A DNA stretch of 64,000 nt from G963665925 sp963676345 (GCA_963676345.2 CAXXTS010000001.1:620001-684000), one strand, 5' to 3'. Positions 32,960 to 42,676 are shown, counted from the first letter of the stretch. The notes: a model not told the origin generated them from the sequence alone. A program made the numbers and translations.

Positions 32960-34855
32960 ATGAATAACACTGCTGGTTCCAAACCCGACACAGAAAAGAA
33001 AAAGCCTGGGCAGAGCATAATTGTTCAACTCGCCGCTTTTATTCTTTCCTTTTTGCACATTATTAACATTTGGCTCGTTTTACCAACGCATTTCATGCGC
33101 GGTATGCACCTTGCATTCATCTTTATGCTTGTCTTCTTAACGAAAAGTCACGCTACAGAAAAGCTAAAAAAGCACTTTGCATACTTGGAGCTTTCAATAG
33201 GTGTATTTGCTTGTATTTACTACATCGTTTTTTACGAGACACTCAGTCTGAAGGGAAGCAATCTATCAAATTTCGATTTGGTTGTCGGAGCACTTCTCAT
33301 ACTCATACTTATCGATGCTACAATTCGAACAATTGGTAAAGGAATGGCCTTTGTAACGCTTGCCTTTATACTCTATCTATTCATCGGAAAATACTTACCT
33401 GCAGGATTTGGGCATGCTGGATACAAAATGACACGAATCGTCTCACATATGTTTATTTCACCAAACGGAATATTTGGATCGCTCTTACAGATTTCTGCAA
33501 CTTATTTAGCATTATTTACACTACTAGGTGCCTTTCTAGATCGTTGTGGCGCTAGTGATGCTTTTATAAATATCGCTCTAAAATTGACCGGAAAAATGCA
33601 GGGCGGACCGGCTATGGCTGCTGTTGTTGCAAGCTGTCTATTCGGAATGATTAACGGAAGCGCAGTTGTAAACGTTGTGACAACAGGTACTTTTACAATT
33701 CCACTCATGAAGTCTTTAGGAATAGCATCACATATCGCCAGTGCTGTAGAAGCAGCCGCATCAACCGGCGGCCAATTAATGCCTCCCATCATGGGCGCTG
33801 GAGCATTCATTATGTCTGATATAACAGGCATCAGTTATTCAGAAGTTGTCATAAAAGCACTCATACCAGCTCTTGTATTTTTTATAGGTGTATTTGGCGG
33901 TGTGTTCTTCTATGTAAAACGCGAAAACATACCACCCATTGACTCAAAGCTGCTCCCTAGTAATGAAAGAATAATCAAAGACTCTTACATGCTTATTCCA
34001 ATGGTTGTCGTGTTTGTACTGATACTAATGCGATTCTCAGCCGTATATTCAGCGCTTTTAGCAATAGGTACAGCAACTTTTCTAATCGCACTACAAAACA
34101 GAAAAAAACTGTCCACTTTCATCAACACTGTATTTCAATCCATGACTGAAGGCGCCTTAAATTTATCAGGCGTGGCTACGGGTCTTGCTTGTGCTGGAAT
34201 AATTACAGGTGTCGTCACCCTAACAGGTCTTGGAAATAAATTTGTAGCACTTATTCTTCAGATTTCAAGCGGAAATCCACTTCTCTCCCTTGTCATGGTC
34301 GCTTTCGCTTGTCTGATTTTAGGTATGGGACTGCCAACGTCAGCAGCATATGTTATCACAGCAACGATGGCGGTTCCGGCCATGATTCAAATGGGATTCC
34401 CACTATTCGCAAGCCACTTGTTTGTTTTCTATTTTGCCGTTATCGCACCTGTCACACCGCCCGTTGCAATTGCAGCATATGCGGCTGCAGGAATTGCAGA
34501 CTCGAATCCAACAACAACCGGTGTACAGTCTTTCATATTTGCTATTCCCGCATTTATGATGCCTTTTATGTTCATATATAATCCGCTGCTTCTCGGAGAA
34601 GGCTCTTTGGCGTTAGTACTCTGGGCTGCTTTTACAGCAATCGTAGGTGCTATTGCCCTTGCTGCAGCCAACCAAAGCTATTGCTTTATTAAAATTAACA
34701 TTTTGTCACGAACACTTTTAACAGCTTCTGCATTTTCATTAATTCTTCCCGGAAACTTCAGCGACATTATCGGTATCACAGGTACTGCACTAGTCGTTTT
34801 GAAGTCATATATGGAATACAAAAAAAGTCAAGTAGAAAAGGAGAGCATTGCGTAA
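32960..34855 (+). CDS. TRAP transporter fused permease (4TM+12TM, TAXI type) 1
   Basis: 631 residues from ATG 32960 (CTGGAGGTTAAC), not the upstream TTG. Fused small and large TRAP permease subunits: N-terminal ~4 membrane helices, then the DctM-like part with GGPAMAAVVASCLFGMINGS, EAAASTGGQLMPPIMGAGAF and LILGMGLPTSAAYVITATMA. Such fusions work with TAXI-type binding proteins for organic acid uptake driven by an ion gradient. The stop overlaps the start of the binding protein by one base. Confidence 0.92.
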   Translation: MNNTAGSKPDTEKKKPGQSIIVQLAAFILSFLHIINIWLVLPTHFMRGMHLAFIFMLVFLTKSHATEKLKKHFAYLELSIGVFACIYYIVFYETLSLKGSNLSNFDLVVGALLILILIDATIRTIGKGMAFVTLAFILYLFIGKYLPAGFGHAGYKMTRIVSHMFISPNGIFGSLLQISATYLALFTLLGAFLDRCGASDAFINIALKLTGKMQGGPAMAAVVASCLFGMINGSAVVNVVTTGTFTIPLMKSLGIASHIASAVEAAASTGGQLMPPIMGAGAFIMSDITGISYSEVVIKALIPALVFFIGVFGGVFFYVKRENIPPIDSKLLPSNERIIKDSYMLIPMVVVFVLILMRFSAVYSALLAIGTATFLIALQNRKKLSTFINTVFQSMTEGALNLSGVATGLACAGIITGVVTLTGLGNKFVALILQISSGNPLLSLVMVAFACLILGMGLPTSAAYVITATMAVPAMIQMGFPLFASHLFVFYFAVIAPVTPPVAIAAYAAAGIADSNPTTTGVQSFIFAIPAFMMPFMFIYNPLLLGEGSLALVLWAAFTAIVGAIALAAANQSYCFIKINILSRTLLTASAFSLILPGNFSDIIGITGTALVVLKSYMEYKKSQVEKESIA

Positions 34856-35850
34856 TGAATAATCTATTAAAAAGAATCCTGGTTCTAACATTGGTTCTCA
34901 GCTTAATCGTTCTATCAGGATGTTCCAGCAACACACAAGAAAGCACTTCAGGATCTAGCGACGCAACGAAGGCAAACCTAAGACTGGGCACAACAGGCGC
35001 TACTGGTGTTTATTATTTGGTAGGAACAGCATTTTCTCAAACTATGGCTAAATTCTATCCAACTATCAGTATGAATGTCGAAGTGACTGGCGGATCTATC
35101 AGCAATCTTCAAATGCTTCAGTCTGAGGACCTAGACCTTGGGATGGCTTTAGCCGATATCGTCTCTCAAGCTTCACACGGTGGAACAACGTCTTTCCCAG
35201 AACCGATAGAACTTAATGCAATCACTGCCATTAACGAAGGCCTAGTGCATCTGATTGTTTCAAAAGAATCTGGCATTAAGAGCGTAGGGGATCTTAAAGG
35301 TAAGAAAGTGGCCACTGGACAACCCGGTTACGTAGCCGAAGTTACTGCCTTTGCAATTCTTGAAGCGAATGGCATTGATATAGAAAAAGACTGTAAATGG
35401 CAAAGAATTGGCTTTTCAGATGCTATGGATGCAATAGTAGATGGTCGAACAGACGCCATCTTCTACCAAGCCGGAGCGCCCGTCCCATCTATCGTTGAAG
35501 CTTCAGTGACGTCTGGGAAGGTCCAAGTACTTCCAATCGATGAAGAAACAATAAGTAAAGTGGTTTCAGATAGTGAATTTCTTATGATGAGTACTATACC
35601 TGAAGATACATACGGAAACAGCACCCCAATCCCAACCGTTTGCAGTATTAATTTAATGGTGTGTAAACCCGAGCTAGACGAGGCTGTTGTCTATAACATG
35701 CTCAGCACGCTTTATGGAAATATGGACTCATGGAAGGATGCACATACTTCAATTTCCTTCTTAAAACCCGAAACTGCCGTTGTTGGTTCACCTGTAGCCT
35801 TCCACCCTGGAGCCATCAAGTACTATGAGGAAATCGGCGTTATGCAGTAG
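34855..35850 (+). CDS. TAXI-type TRAP solute-binding lipoprotein 1
   Basis: 331 residues. Signal peptide with lipobox VLSG|C (residue ~22). TAXI family marks: LRLGTTGATGVYYLVGTAFS, VTGGSISNLQMLQSEDLDLG, DLKGKKVATGQPG, DGRTDAIFYQAGAPVPSI, VAFHPGAIKYYEEIGVM at the C-terminus. Delivers substrate to the permease encoded just upstream. A strong terminator follows. Confidence 0.92.
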   Translation: MNNLLKRILVLTLVLSLIVLSGCSSNTQESTSGSSDATKANLRLGTTGATGVYYLVGTAFSQTMAKFYPTISMNVEVTGGSISNLQMLQSEDLDLGMALADIVSQASHGGTTSFPEPIELNAITAINEGLVHLIVSKESGIKSVGDLKGKKVATGQPGYVAEVTAFAILEANGIDIEKDCKWQRIGFSDAMDAIVDGRTDAIFYQAGAPVPSIVEASVTSGKVQVLPIDEETISKVVSDSEFLMMSTIPEDTYGNSTPIPTVCSINLMVCKPELDEAVVYNMLSTLYGNMDSWKDAHTSISFLKPETAVVGSPVAFHPGAIKYYEEIGVMQ

Positions 35851-35920
35851 TAAGTATTCCTCCTCCAACATCTGCACCATGAATCCCCAAATATGCTGCA
35901 GGTGGTGTTGAATAAACAAA

Positions 35921-35963
35921 GCGAGCACTTGGACTTTGGCCCAAGTGCTCGCTTCATTTTTTG
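35921..35963 (+). terminator. Terminator after the first TRAP-TAXI operon
   Basis: GCGAGCACTTGG, 8-base loop, CCAAGTGCTCGC, then TTCATTTTTTG. A 12-bp perfect stem. It separates two convergent TRAP operons; the stem could also act on the minus strand though the T-run there is poor. Confidence 0.9.
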
Positions 35964-36054
35964 TTCTTTTTTGTATACAGCTTAGCCTATACCAATAACA
36001 TTCTGTGTATGGGCGTATACAGGGTTTACTAATTATTCGATATATCCCATTGAG

Positions 36055-37959
36055 TTAAATGTTATTCAACTCAACCAACTTCTTTTGATCTAAATGATTT
36101 TTTACTATCTTCACCAATAAAAGAACCATAAATATCGCTATGCCTGATATTTCTAACGGCTTACTTGACATCATCATCAAGATTACAGCGACACCACTTA
36201 TAATTCTTTGGTAAGTATTCCATTCATTAATCAAATATCCACCAGTAACAACAACTAAGGCTAGTATTATAAATAAAACAACAAAGACACCTGTCACAAT
36301 ATCTATACCACTTCCAACAAGTACAATACTTGGGTTCAAAATAAATTTGAACGGTATCAAATATGCTGCTAACCCTAATTTGAATGCAGTAAATCCTGTT
36401 TCATTAGGATCACTCTCTGCTATTGCAGCAGCAGTATAAGCAGTGATGGCAACAGGTGGAGTCAATGCCCCTAAAGATGCATATATAAAAATGAACATAT
36501 GTGCTGCAAGTGGTTCTACACCCATCTGTACCATAGGGTTCACCAAAATTGAAGCTAATATTATATATACAGCTGTCGGAGGCATCCCACATCCGAGGAT
36601 CAAAGTGATCAAGGCTACAAATATTGCTGTTAGAACCAAACTTCCGCCTGTCACATCAAGCAAAGTATATGAGAGTTTTGCACCTAATCCAGTCATAGAT
36701 ATGACACCTACGATGATACCTGCTGTCGCCGTTGAAATGACAATAGGGATAGTCTGAGTCGCACCCTTTTCTAAGGTTTCAAGAATGAGTTTAAAAGGAA
36801 TTTTGAATCTTCTTGTGATCAAATCGATCAGAAGTGTCAAAACCAGTGCTCCAAACGCCGTCTTCATAGGACTCCAACCAACAAGTATGAAAACAATCAT
36901 AAACATTACAGGGATACCAAGATAGAATTTTTTTATTACTGTCTCTAAAAAATTCGGAAGGTCCTCTTTTTTCATGCCATTTAGTCCCATCTTCTTCGCT
37001 CTTTGATCTGTTGTAATAAATAATGATATGTAAAAAAGCAAAGAAGGAAAAACTGCTGCCATCGCAATCGTTTGGTATGGCAAACCGAGGTATTCAGACA
37101 TAATAAAGGCCCCAGCCCCCATAATTGGCGGTGTAAATAAACCAGCTGTTGAAGCTACAGCTTCAATAGAAGCAGCATAATATGGCAAATAGCCTGTCTT
37201 TTTCATTAAAGGAATTGTGAAACTTCCAGTTGTTGCTACATTTGCTGCTGGTGCACCCGATATCATGCCCATGAGGCCACTAGCAGCTATGGCAGTTTTT
37301 GCAGGACCCCCTCTATACTTTCCGGTAATAGAGAAAGCTACATCAATAAACCACTGTCCTACATTAAACGCATTGAGAAACGCCCCAAATATTACAAATA
37401 CAATGATGAATGTTGAAGCAATTCCCAAGGGTATGCCAAATATGCCTTCAGTCGTAAGATAGAGAAACTCTACAATCCGTCTCCATGATTCGCCTCCATG
37501 AGCTAAGAATCCAGGAAAATATGGACCATAAAGTGTATACGCTAAAAAAAACACCGTGATTAGCGTAATTGCCCATCCAACCTTTCGTCTTGCAAGATCA
37601 AGCAATGTAACTATCATAATCGTTCCCATAATGATATCAATATCTGGTGCAGGACCGACTTTAAATATTCTTTCACCCCAAACTGACATTATATATATGC
37701 CTGAAGAAAAGAAACTTAATGCAAGAATACTATTAACTAAGCTTACAAGTTTTGGGGGTAACTTAGATTTTTCTTTTTTCTTGTTACTATTATTAACAAA
37801 TGCAATCGGCAGTAACAAAGTAATAAGAAGAGCTCTTTGAGTCATAGCTGAGAAAACTCCAAATCCTGCTGTATATATATATATCAGTGCTGTCACTATT
37901 AGCACAACTTTAGAATAGTACTTCCATATATTAGCTGGAATATTTCTCAGACTACTCAC
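36055..37959 (-). CDS. TRAP transporter fused permease (TAXI type) 2
   Basis: 634 residues, same architecture as the permease at 32960-34855. GGPAKTAIAASGLMGMISGA, ASTAGLFTPPIMGAGAFIMS, ILGCGMPPTAVYIILASILV. It overlaps the upstream TAXI binding protein gene by 8 bases. Part of the LacI-DapA-TAXI-TRAP group on the minus strand. Confidence 0.92.
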   Translation of the reverse strand: MSSLRNIPANIWKYYSKVVLIVTALIYIYTAGFGVFSAMTQRALLITLLLPIAFVNNSNKKKEKSKLPPKLVSLVNSILALSFFSSGIYIMSVWGERIFKVGPAPDIDIIMGTIMIVTLLDLARRKVGWAITLITVFFLAYTLYGPYFPGFLAHGGESWRRIVEFLYLTTEGIFGIPLGIASTFIIVFVIFGAFLNAFNVGQWFIDVAFSITGKYRGGPAKTAIAASGLMGMISGAPAANVATTGSFTIPLMKKTGYLPYYAASIEAVASTAGLFTPPIMGAGAFIMSEYLGLPYQTIAMAAVFPSLLFYISLFITTDQRAKKMGLNGMKKEDLPNFLETVIKKFYLGIPVMFMIVFILVGWSPMKTAFGALVLTLLIDLITRRFKIPFKLILETLEKGATQTIPIVISTATAGIIVGVISMTGLGAKLSYTLLDVTGGSLVLTAIFVALITLILGCGMPPTAVYIILASILVNPMVQMGVEPLAAHMFIFIYASLGALTPPVAITAYTAAAIAESDPNETGFTAFKLGLAAYLIPFKFILNPSIVLVGSGIDIVTGVFVVLFIILALVVVTGGYLINEWNTYQRIISGVAVILMMMSSKPLEISGIAIFMVLLLVKIVKNHLDQKKLVELNNI

Positions 37960-38983
37960 TTAATAGCCCCCTCTCTTTAAAGTACTTCTCAGCACCCGGA
38001 TGTAGAGGGATTGGTGTACGTTCAACTGCAGTTTCTATGCTCAAACCTTTTGCAGCAGGATGCGACTGTTGGATTTTATCAATATTTTCAAAAATCGCTT
38101 TTGTAATATTATACACTTCATCTTCAGACAGTTCACCGCTAACAACAACCATGTTTGAAAGATAAACTGTAGTTGCATCACTTTCGATTCCATACATATC
38201 ATGTGGAATATCAATGCCAGAGTAATATGGAAACGTTTTCAAAACCTCTTCAAGTTTATCCTCTTCAATACTTATTATTTTAAAATCTTTTGTAGAAGCA
38301 GCTAACTGAGTAATTGCAGATGCAGGTGCCGCAGATTGAATGACTGCTGCATCCACATTGCCATCTTTCAATGCGTCAACACCTTCAGCATATGCTAAAA
38401 ATGTAGGCTTAATATCATCTAGGTCAAGACCATATGCAGAAAGTATATCTAGTGTAACATTTATTGCACCACCGCCAGCAGGCCCCATTGCAATTGTCTT
38501 TCCTTTTAAGTCTTCAAAGCTATTAATACTTGAATCATTCATAACAACTACATGCAACACACCTTTTGATAAACCGTTGAATAATGCTAAAACGTTTTCA
38601 TACTGCGTTGTATATGGGCTTGTTCCATTCACAGCAGCATATGCCATCGGCCCTTGCGTTATTGCTAACTGAACCGTGTTGTCATCGACTAACATGTTGT
38701 TTTCTGCTGCACCACCTGTTACTTTTGCAGAAGTCGGAATATCTAAATCATTAGTAATGATGTCTGCGATAGCTATTCCAATTGGATAGTACGCACCACC
38801 TGTACCTGCAGTTCCTACAGAAAGAAATTTACTTTTTTCCGCAGATTCTGTTGTTTGGGCAATTTCATTTTGATCTGTTGAGTTCTCGACATTTGAAGTA
38901 CTGTTAGAGTCTGCACTTTTTGAGCATGCAATCAGTGAGAATGCGATTACCAACATCATAGCAATCAATGATATTCTTTTCAT
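37952..38983 (-). CDS. TAXI-type TRAP solute-binding lipoprotein 2
   Basis: 343 residues from ATG 38983 after GGAGGTGTTTCAAA; the longer frame to 39031 runs through the palindrome and is not used. Signal peptide with lipobox SLIA|C. LSVGTAGTGGAYYPIGIAIA, KVTGGAAENNMLVDDNTVQLA, DLKGKTIAMGPAGGGA, DGNVDAAVIQSAAPASAI, PIPLHPGAEKYFKERGLL. Partner of the permease at 36055-37959. Confidence 0.92.
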   Translation of the reverse strand: MKRISLIAMMLVIAFSLIACSKSADSNSTSNVENSTDQNEIAQTTESAEKSKFLSVGTAGTGGAYYPIGIAIADIITNDLDIPTSAKVTGGAAENNMLVDDNTVQLAITQGPMAYAAVNGTSPYTTQYENVLALFNGLSKGVLHVVVMNDSSINSFEDLKGKTIAMGPAGGGAINVTLDILSAYGLDLDDIKPTFLAYAEGVDALKDGNVDAAVIQSAAPASAITQLAASTKDFKIISIEEDKLEEVLKTFPYYSGIDIPHDMYGIESDATTVYLSNMVVVSGELSEDEVYNITKAIFENIDKIQQSHPAAKGLSIETAVERTPIPLHPGAEKYFKERGLLSE

Positions 38984-39007
38984 TTTGAAACACCTCCTAT
39001 TAGATAA

Positions 39008-39043
39008 ATATCTTGGTAAGTGGCATGCCACTTACCAAGATAT
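39008..39043. promoter_or_regulatory. 36-bp perfect loop-less palindrome between the DapA-like and TAXI genes
   Basis: ATATCTTGGTAAGTGGCA followed exactly by its reverse complement. It lies 31 bases after the DapA-like stop and 24 before the TAXI start. In RNA it would fold to a long hairpin without a T-run, suggesting mRNA stabilisation or processing that raises binding-protein expression, or partial termination. As DNA it could be a protein site. Confidence 0.8.
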
Positions 39044-39074
39044 AATTTTACGACATCCCGAAAGTTTGCTATAA

Positions 39075-40001
39075 TTAAATAAGCCCTGCCTGTTTCAATC
39101 CTTCTGTTACGCCATCGATCTCTTCCTGATCAAGTGGCATTAGTGGTTCACGCATCAGCGCCGAGCTGAAGAAACCACGTTGATGGATTGCTTCTTTCAT
39201 TCTGGCATGTGCTTCTCCCGTTGGCTCACCAAACCCATAAATTGCGTTAGCCATCGGGAATATTTTATCTTGCAGTTCTCTTGTTTTTACCCAATCCTTT
39301 GCTTTTACAGCTTTCCATGCTTCTGTAATTAATTCTGGAATACAATTTCCAAAACCAATCAATGCGCCATCTACACCTGGATACATCGAAGTAAGTAAGT
39401 ATTCATCCATACAAGTAAGTATTTTAAGATCTGGAGCTTGCTTTCTAAGTATTCTCATGTCTTTTTCATAGACACCCATATGACGTGTTCCCATTTTCAG
39501 CGCCTTTACATTAGGGATTTTTGCCATTTCCAAAACAGTTTCTACTGGGTAAAATCCTTTTGTACCGAATGGGTAAAGGTGGATAATAATACCGATATCA
39601 ATATTTTCAGCAACTCTTTCAAAGAAGTTAACTGCTGATGCTTGCTTCATGCCAAATCTTAACCACAAATGAGGAGGCATCAATAGAATTCCATCTGCAC
39701 CCACTTCTTGTGCATCTTTAGCATGCTCAATTGCCTCTAGTGTTCCTTCTGCAGAAACACCAGAAATGATCATTACTCTATCCCCAACTTCGTCTGCAAC
39801 AATTTGTGTAATACGTTTTCTATCTTCACGATCAAAAAGTGTAATTTCACCTGTATGTCCATTGCATACGAGGCCATCAATGCCCTCAAAATCAGCTAGC
39901 CATCTTACATAATCTCTAAGTTCTTTTTCATTAATAGTGTAATCGTCATTTAGAGGAATTGAGATTGCAGGAAAAATATTTTCCCATGATATTTTTTTCA
40001 T
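39075..40001 (-). CDS. DapA-family (dihydrodipicolinate synthase / N-acetylneuraminate lyase) aldolase-lyase
   Basis: 308 residues, TIM-barrel class I aldolase. FPAISIPLNDDYTINEKEL near residue 10, VCNGHTGEITLF near 44 (GxxGE), GVSAEGTLEAIEHAKDAQEVGADGILLMPP, IIHLYPFGT with the catalytic Tyr, and the Schiff-base lysine in VKALKMGTRHM near 172. The family splits or joins 2-keto acids with pyruvate. It sits between a LacI regulator and a TRAP system, so it probably degrades an imported keto- or sugar acid; it is not expected to be the lysine-pathway DapA. Confidence 0.88.
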   Translation of the reverse strand: MKKISWENIFPAISIPLNDDYTINEKELRDYVRWLADFEGIDGLVCNGHTGEITLFDREDRKRITQIVADEVGDRVMIISGVSAEGTLEAIEHAKDAQEVGADGILLMPPHLWLRFGMKQASAVNFFERVAENIDIGIIIHLYPFGTKGFYPVETVLEMAKIPNVKALKMGTRHMGVYEKDMRILRKQAPDLKILTCMDEYLLTSMYPGVDGALIGFGNCIPELITEAWKAVKAKDWVKTRELQDKIFPMANAIYGFGEPTGEAHARMKEAIHQRGFFSSALMREPLMPLDQEEIDGVTEGLKQAGLI

Positions 40002-40079
40002 TTAGTCTTCTCCTATTTCTGATTGTTCTCTTGATTGTCTTCTTTGTTGTTTATATTGATAAACTGTATAATTCCACCA

Positions 40080-40097
40080 TGTTTGCCGGCATAAACA
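40080..40097. promoter_or_regulatory. Imperfect palindrome TGTTTGCCGGCATAAACA, candidate LacI-type operator
   Basis: Dyad around GCCGGC with TGTTT / AAACA arms, in the 131-base gap before the DapA-like gene. LacI-family operators are palindromes with a central CpG-type step, which fits. The regulator gene lies immediately upstream. Confidence 0.35.
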
Positions 40098-40132
40098 CGG
40101 GAACTAGACTTGTTCATTTCGCATTTATACAG

Positions 40133-41152
40133 TTATCTAAGCATTTTTACAGACTCTCTTTCAATAATATCCACATCAAAGATCGTTTTTGTATTTTCTA
40201 TTCCTTCTCCACTACATATAAGTTCCACACATCGGACACCCATTTCAAACAAAGGAATTCTTGCAGTCGTAAGCTTTGGAGACGTATATTCAGATAGAAC
40301 AATATCTCCAACACTGATCAATGATATATCTTCTGGAATCTTCAATCCAATTTCTTTTAAGTATCTCATTACACCTATTGCAATATTGTCGTTTGCACAA
40401 CATATTGCGGTAATATCTCTTGAGAAATTCATAATCTTTTGAACAGAACGATAACCACCTTCCCAAGTGAATTCATCATTAACAATAAGATTATGATCAA
40501 TCTCAATGTTGCTCTTTTTTATTGCTTCTATAAAGCCTGATAGTCTTTCTTCATTAACTATGATGCGCGCATCGCCACCAATGAAAGCAATTTTTGAATG
40601 ATTGTTATCCACTAAATATTGACCAATTTTTCTGCCTACACTAATATTGTCTACACTAACACTCGGCATGTCGAACCCTTGTGGGGCCAATGCAATTGAC
40701 TCAATACCTAATGACTTTGAACGCTCTATTCTCTCTTTCAAAGATTTCATAATAGATTTATCTAAGTACCCACCACCCGCAACTATAATTCCAGCAACAT
40801 TATGCTGTCTTAACGTGTCGTAGTATTGAAGTTCAAAATTGATATCTCGTTTTGAGTTACACACTAAGGCTTGATAACCCAAATTTGCTGCTGTTTCAGT
40901 GACACCTTTTGCAATTTCTGCGAAATATGGATCTGCAATGTCCCTCACTATTAGTCCAATCAGTCGACTTTTATTGTACTTTAAGTTTTGTGCAGACGAG
41001 CTTGGGACATAATTCAGTGCTCTGACCGCATCCTCGACTGCTTTACGTTTCTTTTCTGAAATCGGATAGTCTGCATTATTGATTGTTCTTGAGACTGTTG
41101 CAACAGAAACTTTTGCTAGTTTTGCGACATCTTTAATTGTAACTTTCTTCAT
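40133..41152 (-). CDS. LacI-family transcriptional regulator
   Basis: 339 residues from ATG 41152 (AAGGAGGCTGTG). N-terminal LacI HTH (VTIKDVAKLAKVSVATVSRTIN, residues 4-25) and hinge (SSSAQNLKYNKSRLIGLIV), then a periplasmic-binding-protein-like effector domain. Probable local regulator of the DapA-TAXI-TRAP genes downstream. A paired repeat just upstream of the gene suggests autoregulation. Confidence 0.9.
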   Translation of the reverse strand: MKKVTIKDVAKLAKVSVATVSRTINNADYPISEKKRKAVEDAVRALNYVPSSSAQNLKYNKSRLIGLIVRDIADPYFAEIAKGVTETAANLGYQALVCNSKRDINFELQYYDTLRQHNVAGIIVAGGGYLDKSIMKSLKERIERSKSLGIESIALAPQGFDMPSVSVDNISVGRKIGQYLVDNNHSKIAFIGGDARIIVNEERLSGFIEAIKKSNIEIDHNLIVNDEFTWEGGYRSVQKIMNFSRDITAICCANDNIAIGVMRYLKEIGLKIPEDISLISVGDIVLSEYTSPKLTTARIPLFEMGVRCVELICSGEGIENTKTIFDVDIIERESVKMLR

Positions 41153-41172
41153 CACAGCCTCCTTATAAGTAT

Positions 41173-41207
41173 ACGGTTACTATGTTTGTATTACATGTAG
41201 TAACCGT
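41173..41207. promoter_or_regulatory. Inverted repeat ACGGTTACTA-N15-TAGTAACCGT upstream of the LacI-type gene
   Basis: Ten-base perfect arms at 41173-41182 and 41198-41207, starting 21 bases before the start codon. Candidate autoregulatory operator. The remaining gap to 41390 holds nothing else I can identify. Confidence 0.5.
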
Positions 41208-41390
41208 TTTCTATATTCTAATTCTTAGGCATACTTCTTGTCAATAGTTTTCTGACTTTTTTGAAAAAAACAACTTCTTGTATGGCTATTATGGCAAACT
41301 GAATATATTGGAAATACTCTGCTAAAATACAAAGTGAACTCATTTGATCAATGATGTCTCAAGAAGTATATACTCGCATTTATACGAAAC

Positions 41391-41418
41391 GAAAAAAGAA
41401 CACCCCATTGGGTGTTCT
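41391..41418 (-). terminator. Terminator of the diguanylate cyclase gene
   Basis: Minus strand: GAACACCC-AATG-GGGTGTTC followed by TTTTTTC. Lies about 130 bases downstream of the stop at 41550. Confidence 0.9.
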
Positions 41419-41549
41419 CAAGCTATTTATAATATCGCTAAATCAATATTGACCTATGAATAAGATTCAAATGAGCGTATATAAACACAATCCAGAACAT
41501 AAGTATCTTAAAACCTGTCAATCCTCATAAATACATAGTCTTTATTTTC

Positions 41550-42458
41550 TTAACAGCAAACTTGATTGCGCCCTTGTCGCTTTGCTTGATACATTTTCTT
41601 ATCTGCTTCTATAAGCAACGTACTAATACTTTGAGCACGAAATTCCGATAGACCTATGCTGATTGTTACAGAAATTTTTTCTTGTTGAAATTCAATGACC
41701 TCAGCCTCGATATATTTGCGCAACCTCTCACAAACATACTTGGCATTATCAATATTGGAATTGTCAAATACAATAATAAACTCTTCTCCACCATACCTGC
41801 CAATATAGTCGGTTGAACGAAGCTGCTCCTGCATGCTTTCGCTTACCTTTTTCAACACCTCATCACCAGCAATATGACCGTAGGTATCGTTCACGTTTTT
41901 GAACTTATCAATATCAACTATTCCAATAGTTACAACTCCACCGTAACGCTTAACGCGAGAGGTCATCCTCTGAAGGGTCTGAATTATAAACTCGCGGCTA
42001 TATAGGCCCGTCAAATTATCCGTAATCGTTTTTTTGTAGAGTTCTTCATTTTTTTTGAGCAAATCCTCATAGAGTTCCCTAAGTCTTGATTCCATTTTAG
42101 TATACTCTGTAATATCATCAAAAAGACCTACAATATAATTGGCCCCTTTATAGACAGAAATTTTATATTTCTTAGAAGCGGTCTCAATTACATGCTCTGA
42201 CGTTGACCCCGATGCTTCAGCTGCAATCGACTTCGCCAATGCAGACCAGTCAAAAGAGTTATCCAGCACCTGCTCCATAACTTCTGAGAGTCGCTTATTT
42301 ATTAGATCTGCTCCATCGATGTTCGTCACATTGGAAAAGCTATCATTCACATCTTCAATAAAAAAATCGCCCCCTTGATCATCATCAATAATTCTAAGTA
42401 TGATATAACCAAGTGGCATATTTTTTACAACCATTTCTTTTAGATCATTCTTTTCCAT
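41550..42458 (-). CDS. PAS-like/GGDEF diguanylate cyclase
   Basis: 302 residues from ATG 42458 (GAAAGGAGTACGT). N-terminal ~120 residues look like a PAS sensor (FFIEDVNDSFSNVTNIDGADLINKRLSEV, ... IVGLFDDITEY), then a short coiled coil and a GGDEF domain. The active site is GRYGGEEFIIVF, preceded five residues upstream by RSTD, the allosteric product-inhibition I-site (RxxD). It makes cyclic di-GMP. Cytosolic; no membrane segment. Single gene with its own terminator. Confidence 0.92.
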   Translation of the reverse strand: MEKNDLKEMVVKNMPLGYIILRIIDDDQGGDFFIEDVNDSFSNVTNIDGADLINKRLSEVMEQVLDNSFDWSALAKSIAAEASGSTSEHVIETASKKYKISVYKGANYIVGLFDDITEYTKMESRLRELYEDLLKKNEELYKKTITDNLTGLYSREFIIQTLQRMTSRVKRYGGVVTIGIVDIDKFKNVNDTYGHIAGDEVLKKVSESMQEQLRSTDYIGRYGGEEFIIVFDNSNIDNAKYVCERLRKYIEAEVIEFQQEKISVTISIGLSEFRAQSISTLLIEADKKMYQAKRQGRNQVCC

Positions 42459-42634
42459 ACGTACTCCTTTCACGATACTTATATATACCACTCTAGGAGT
42501 TTTACAACCACATCTAGTCCAATACAAACTTCATATGTAGTTCTATACGAGAAACCTACTACAGTATGCCTTTTCCATGCCTGCATACGGACTCATTTTT
42601 AAAACTTTCTCAAGCATGTCTCTACCTTCAATGA

Positions 42635-42660
42635 CAAAAACCGCCAAGGGAGTCGGCGGT
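42635..42660 (-). terminator. Terminator of the dehydrogenase-BKACE-permease operon
   Basis: Minus strand: ACCGCC, 9-base loop, GGCGGT, TTTTTGTC. Lies 17 bases after the permease stop. Confidence 0.85.
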
Positions 42661-42676
42661 CTGTCTGCTTGGGCTA

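Noticed and set aside
39075..40001. Lysine-pathway DapA
   Set aside because: It sits between a LacI regulator and a TRAP transporter, and the pocket motif GHTGE differs from the usual GTTGE; a catabolic family member fits better.
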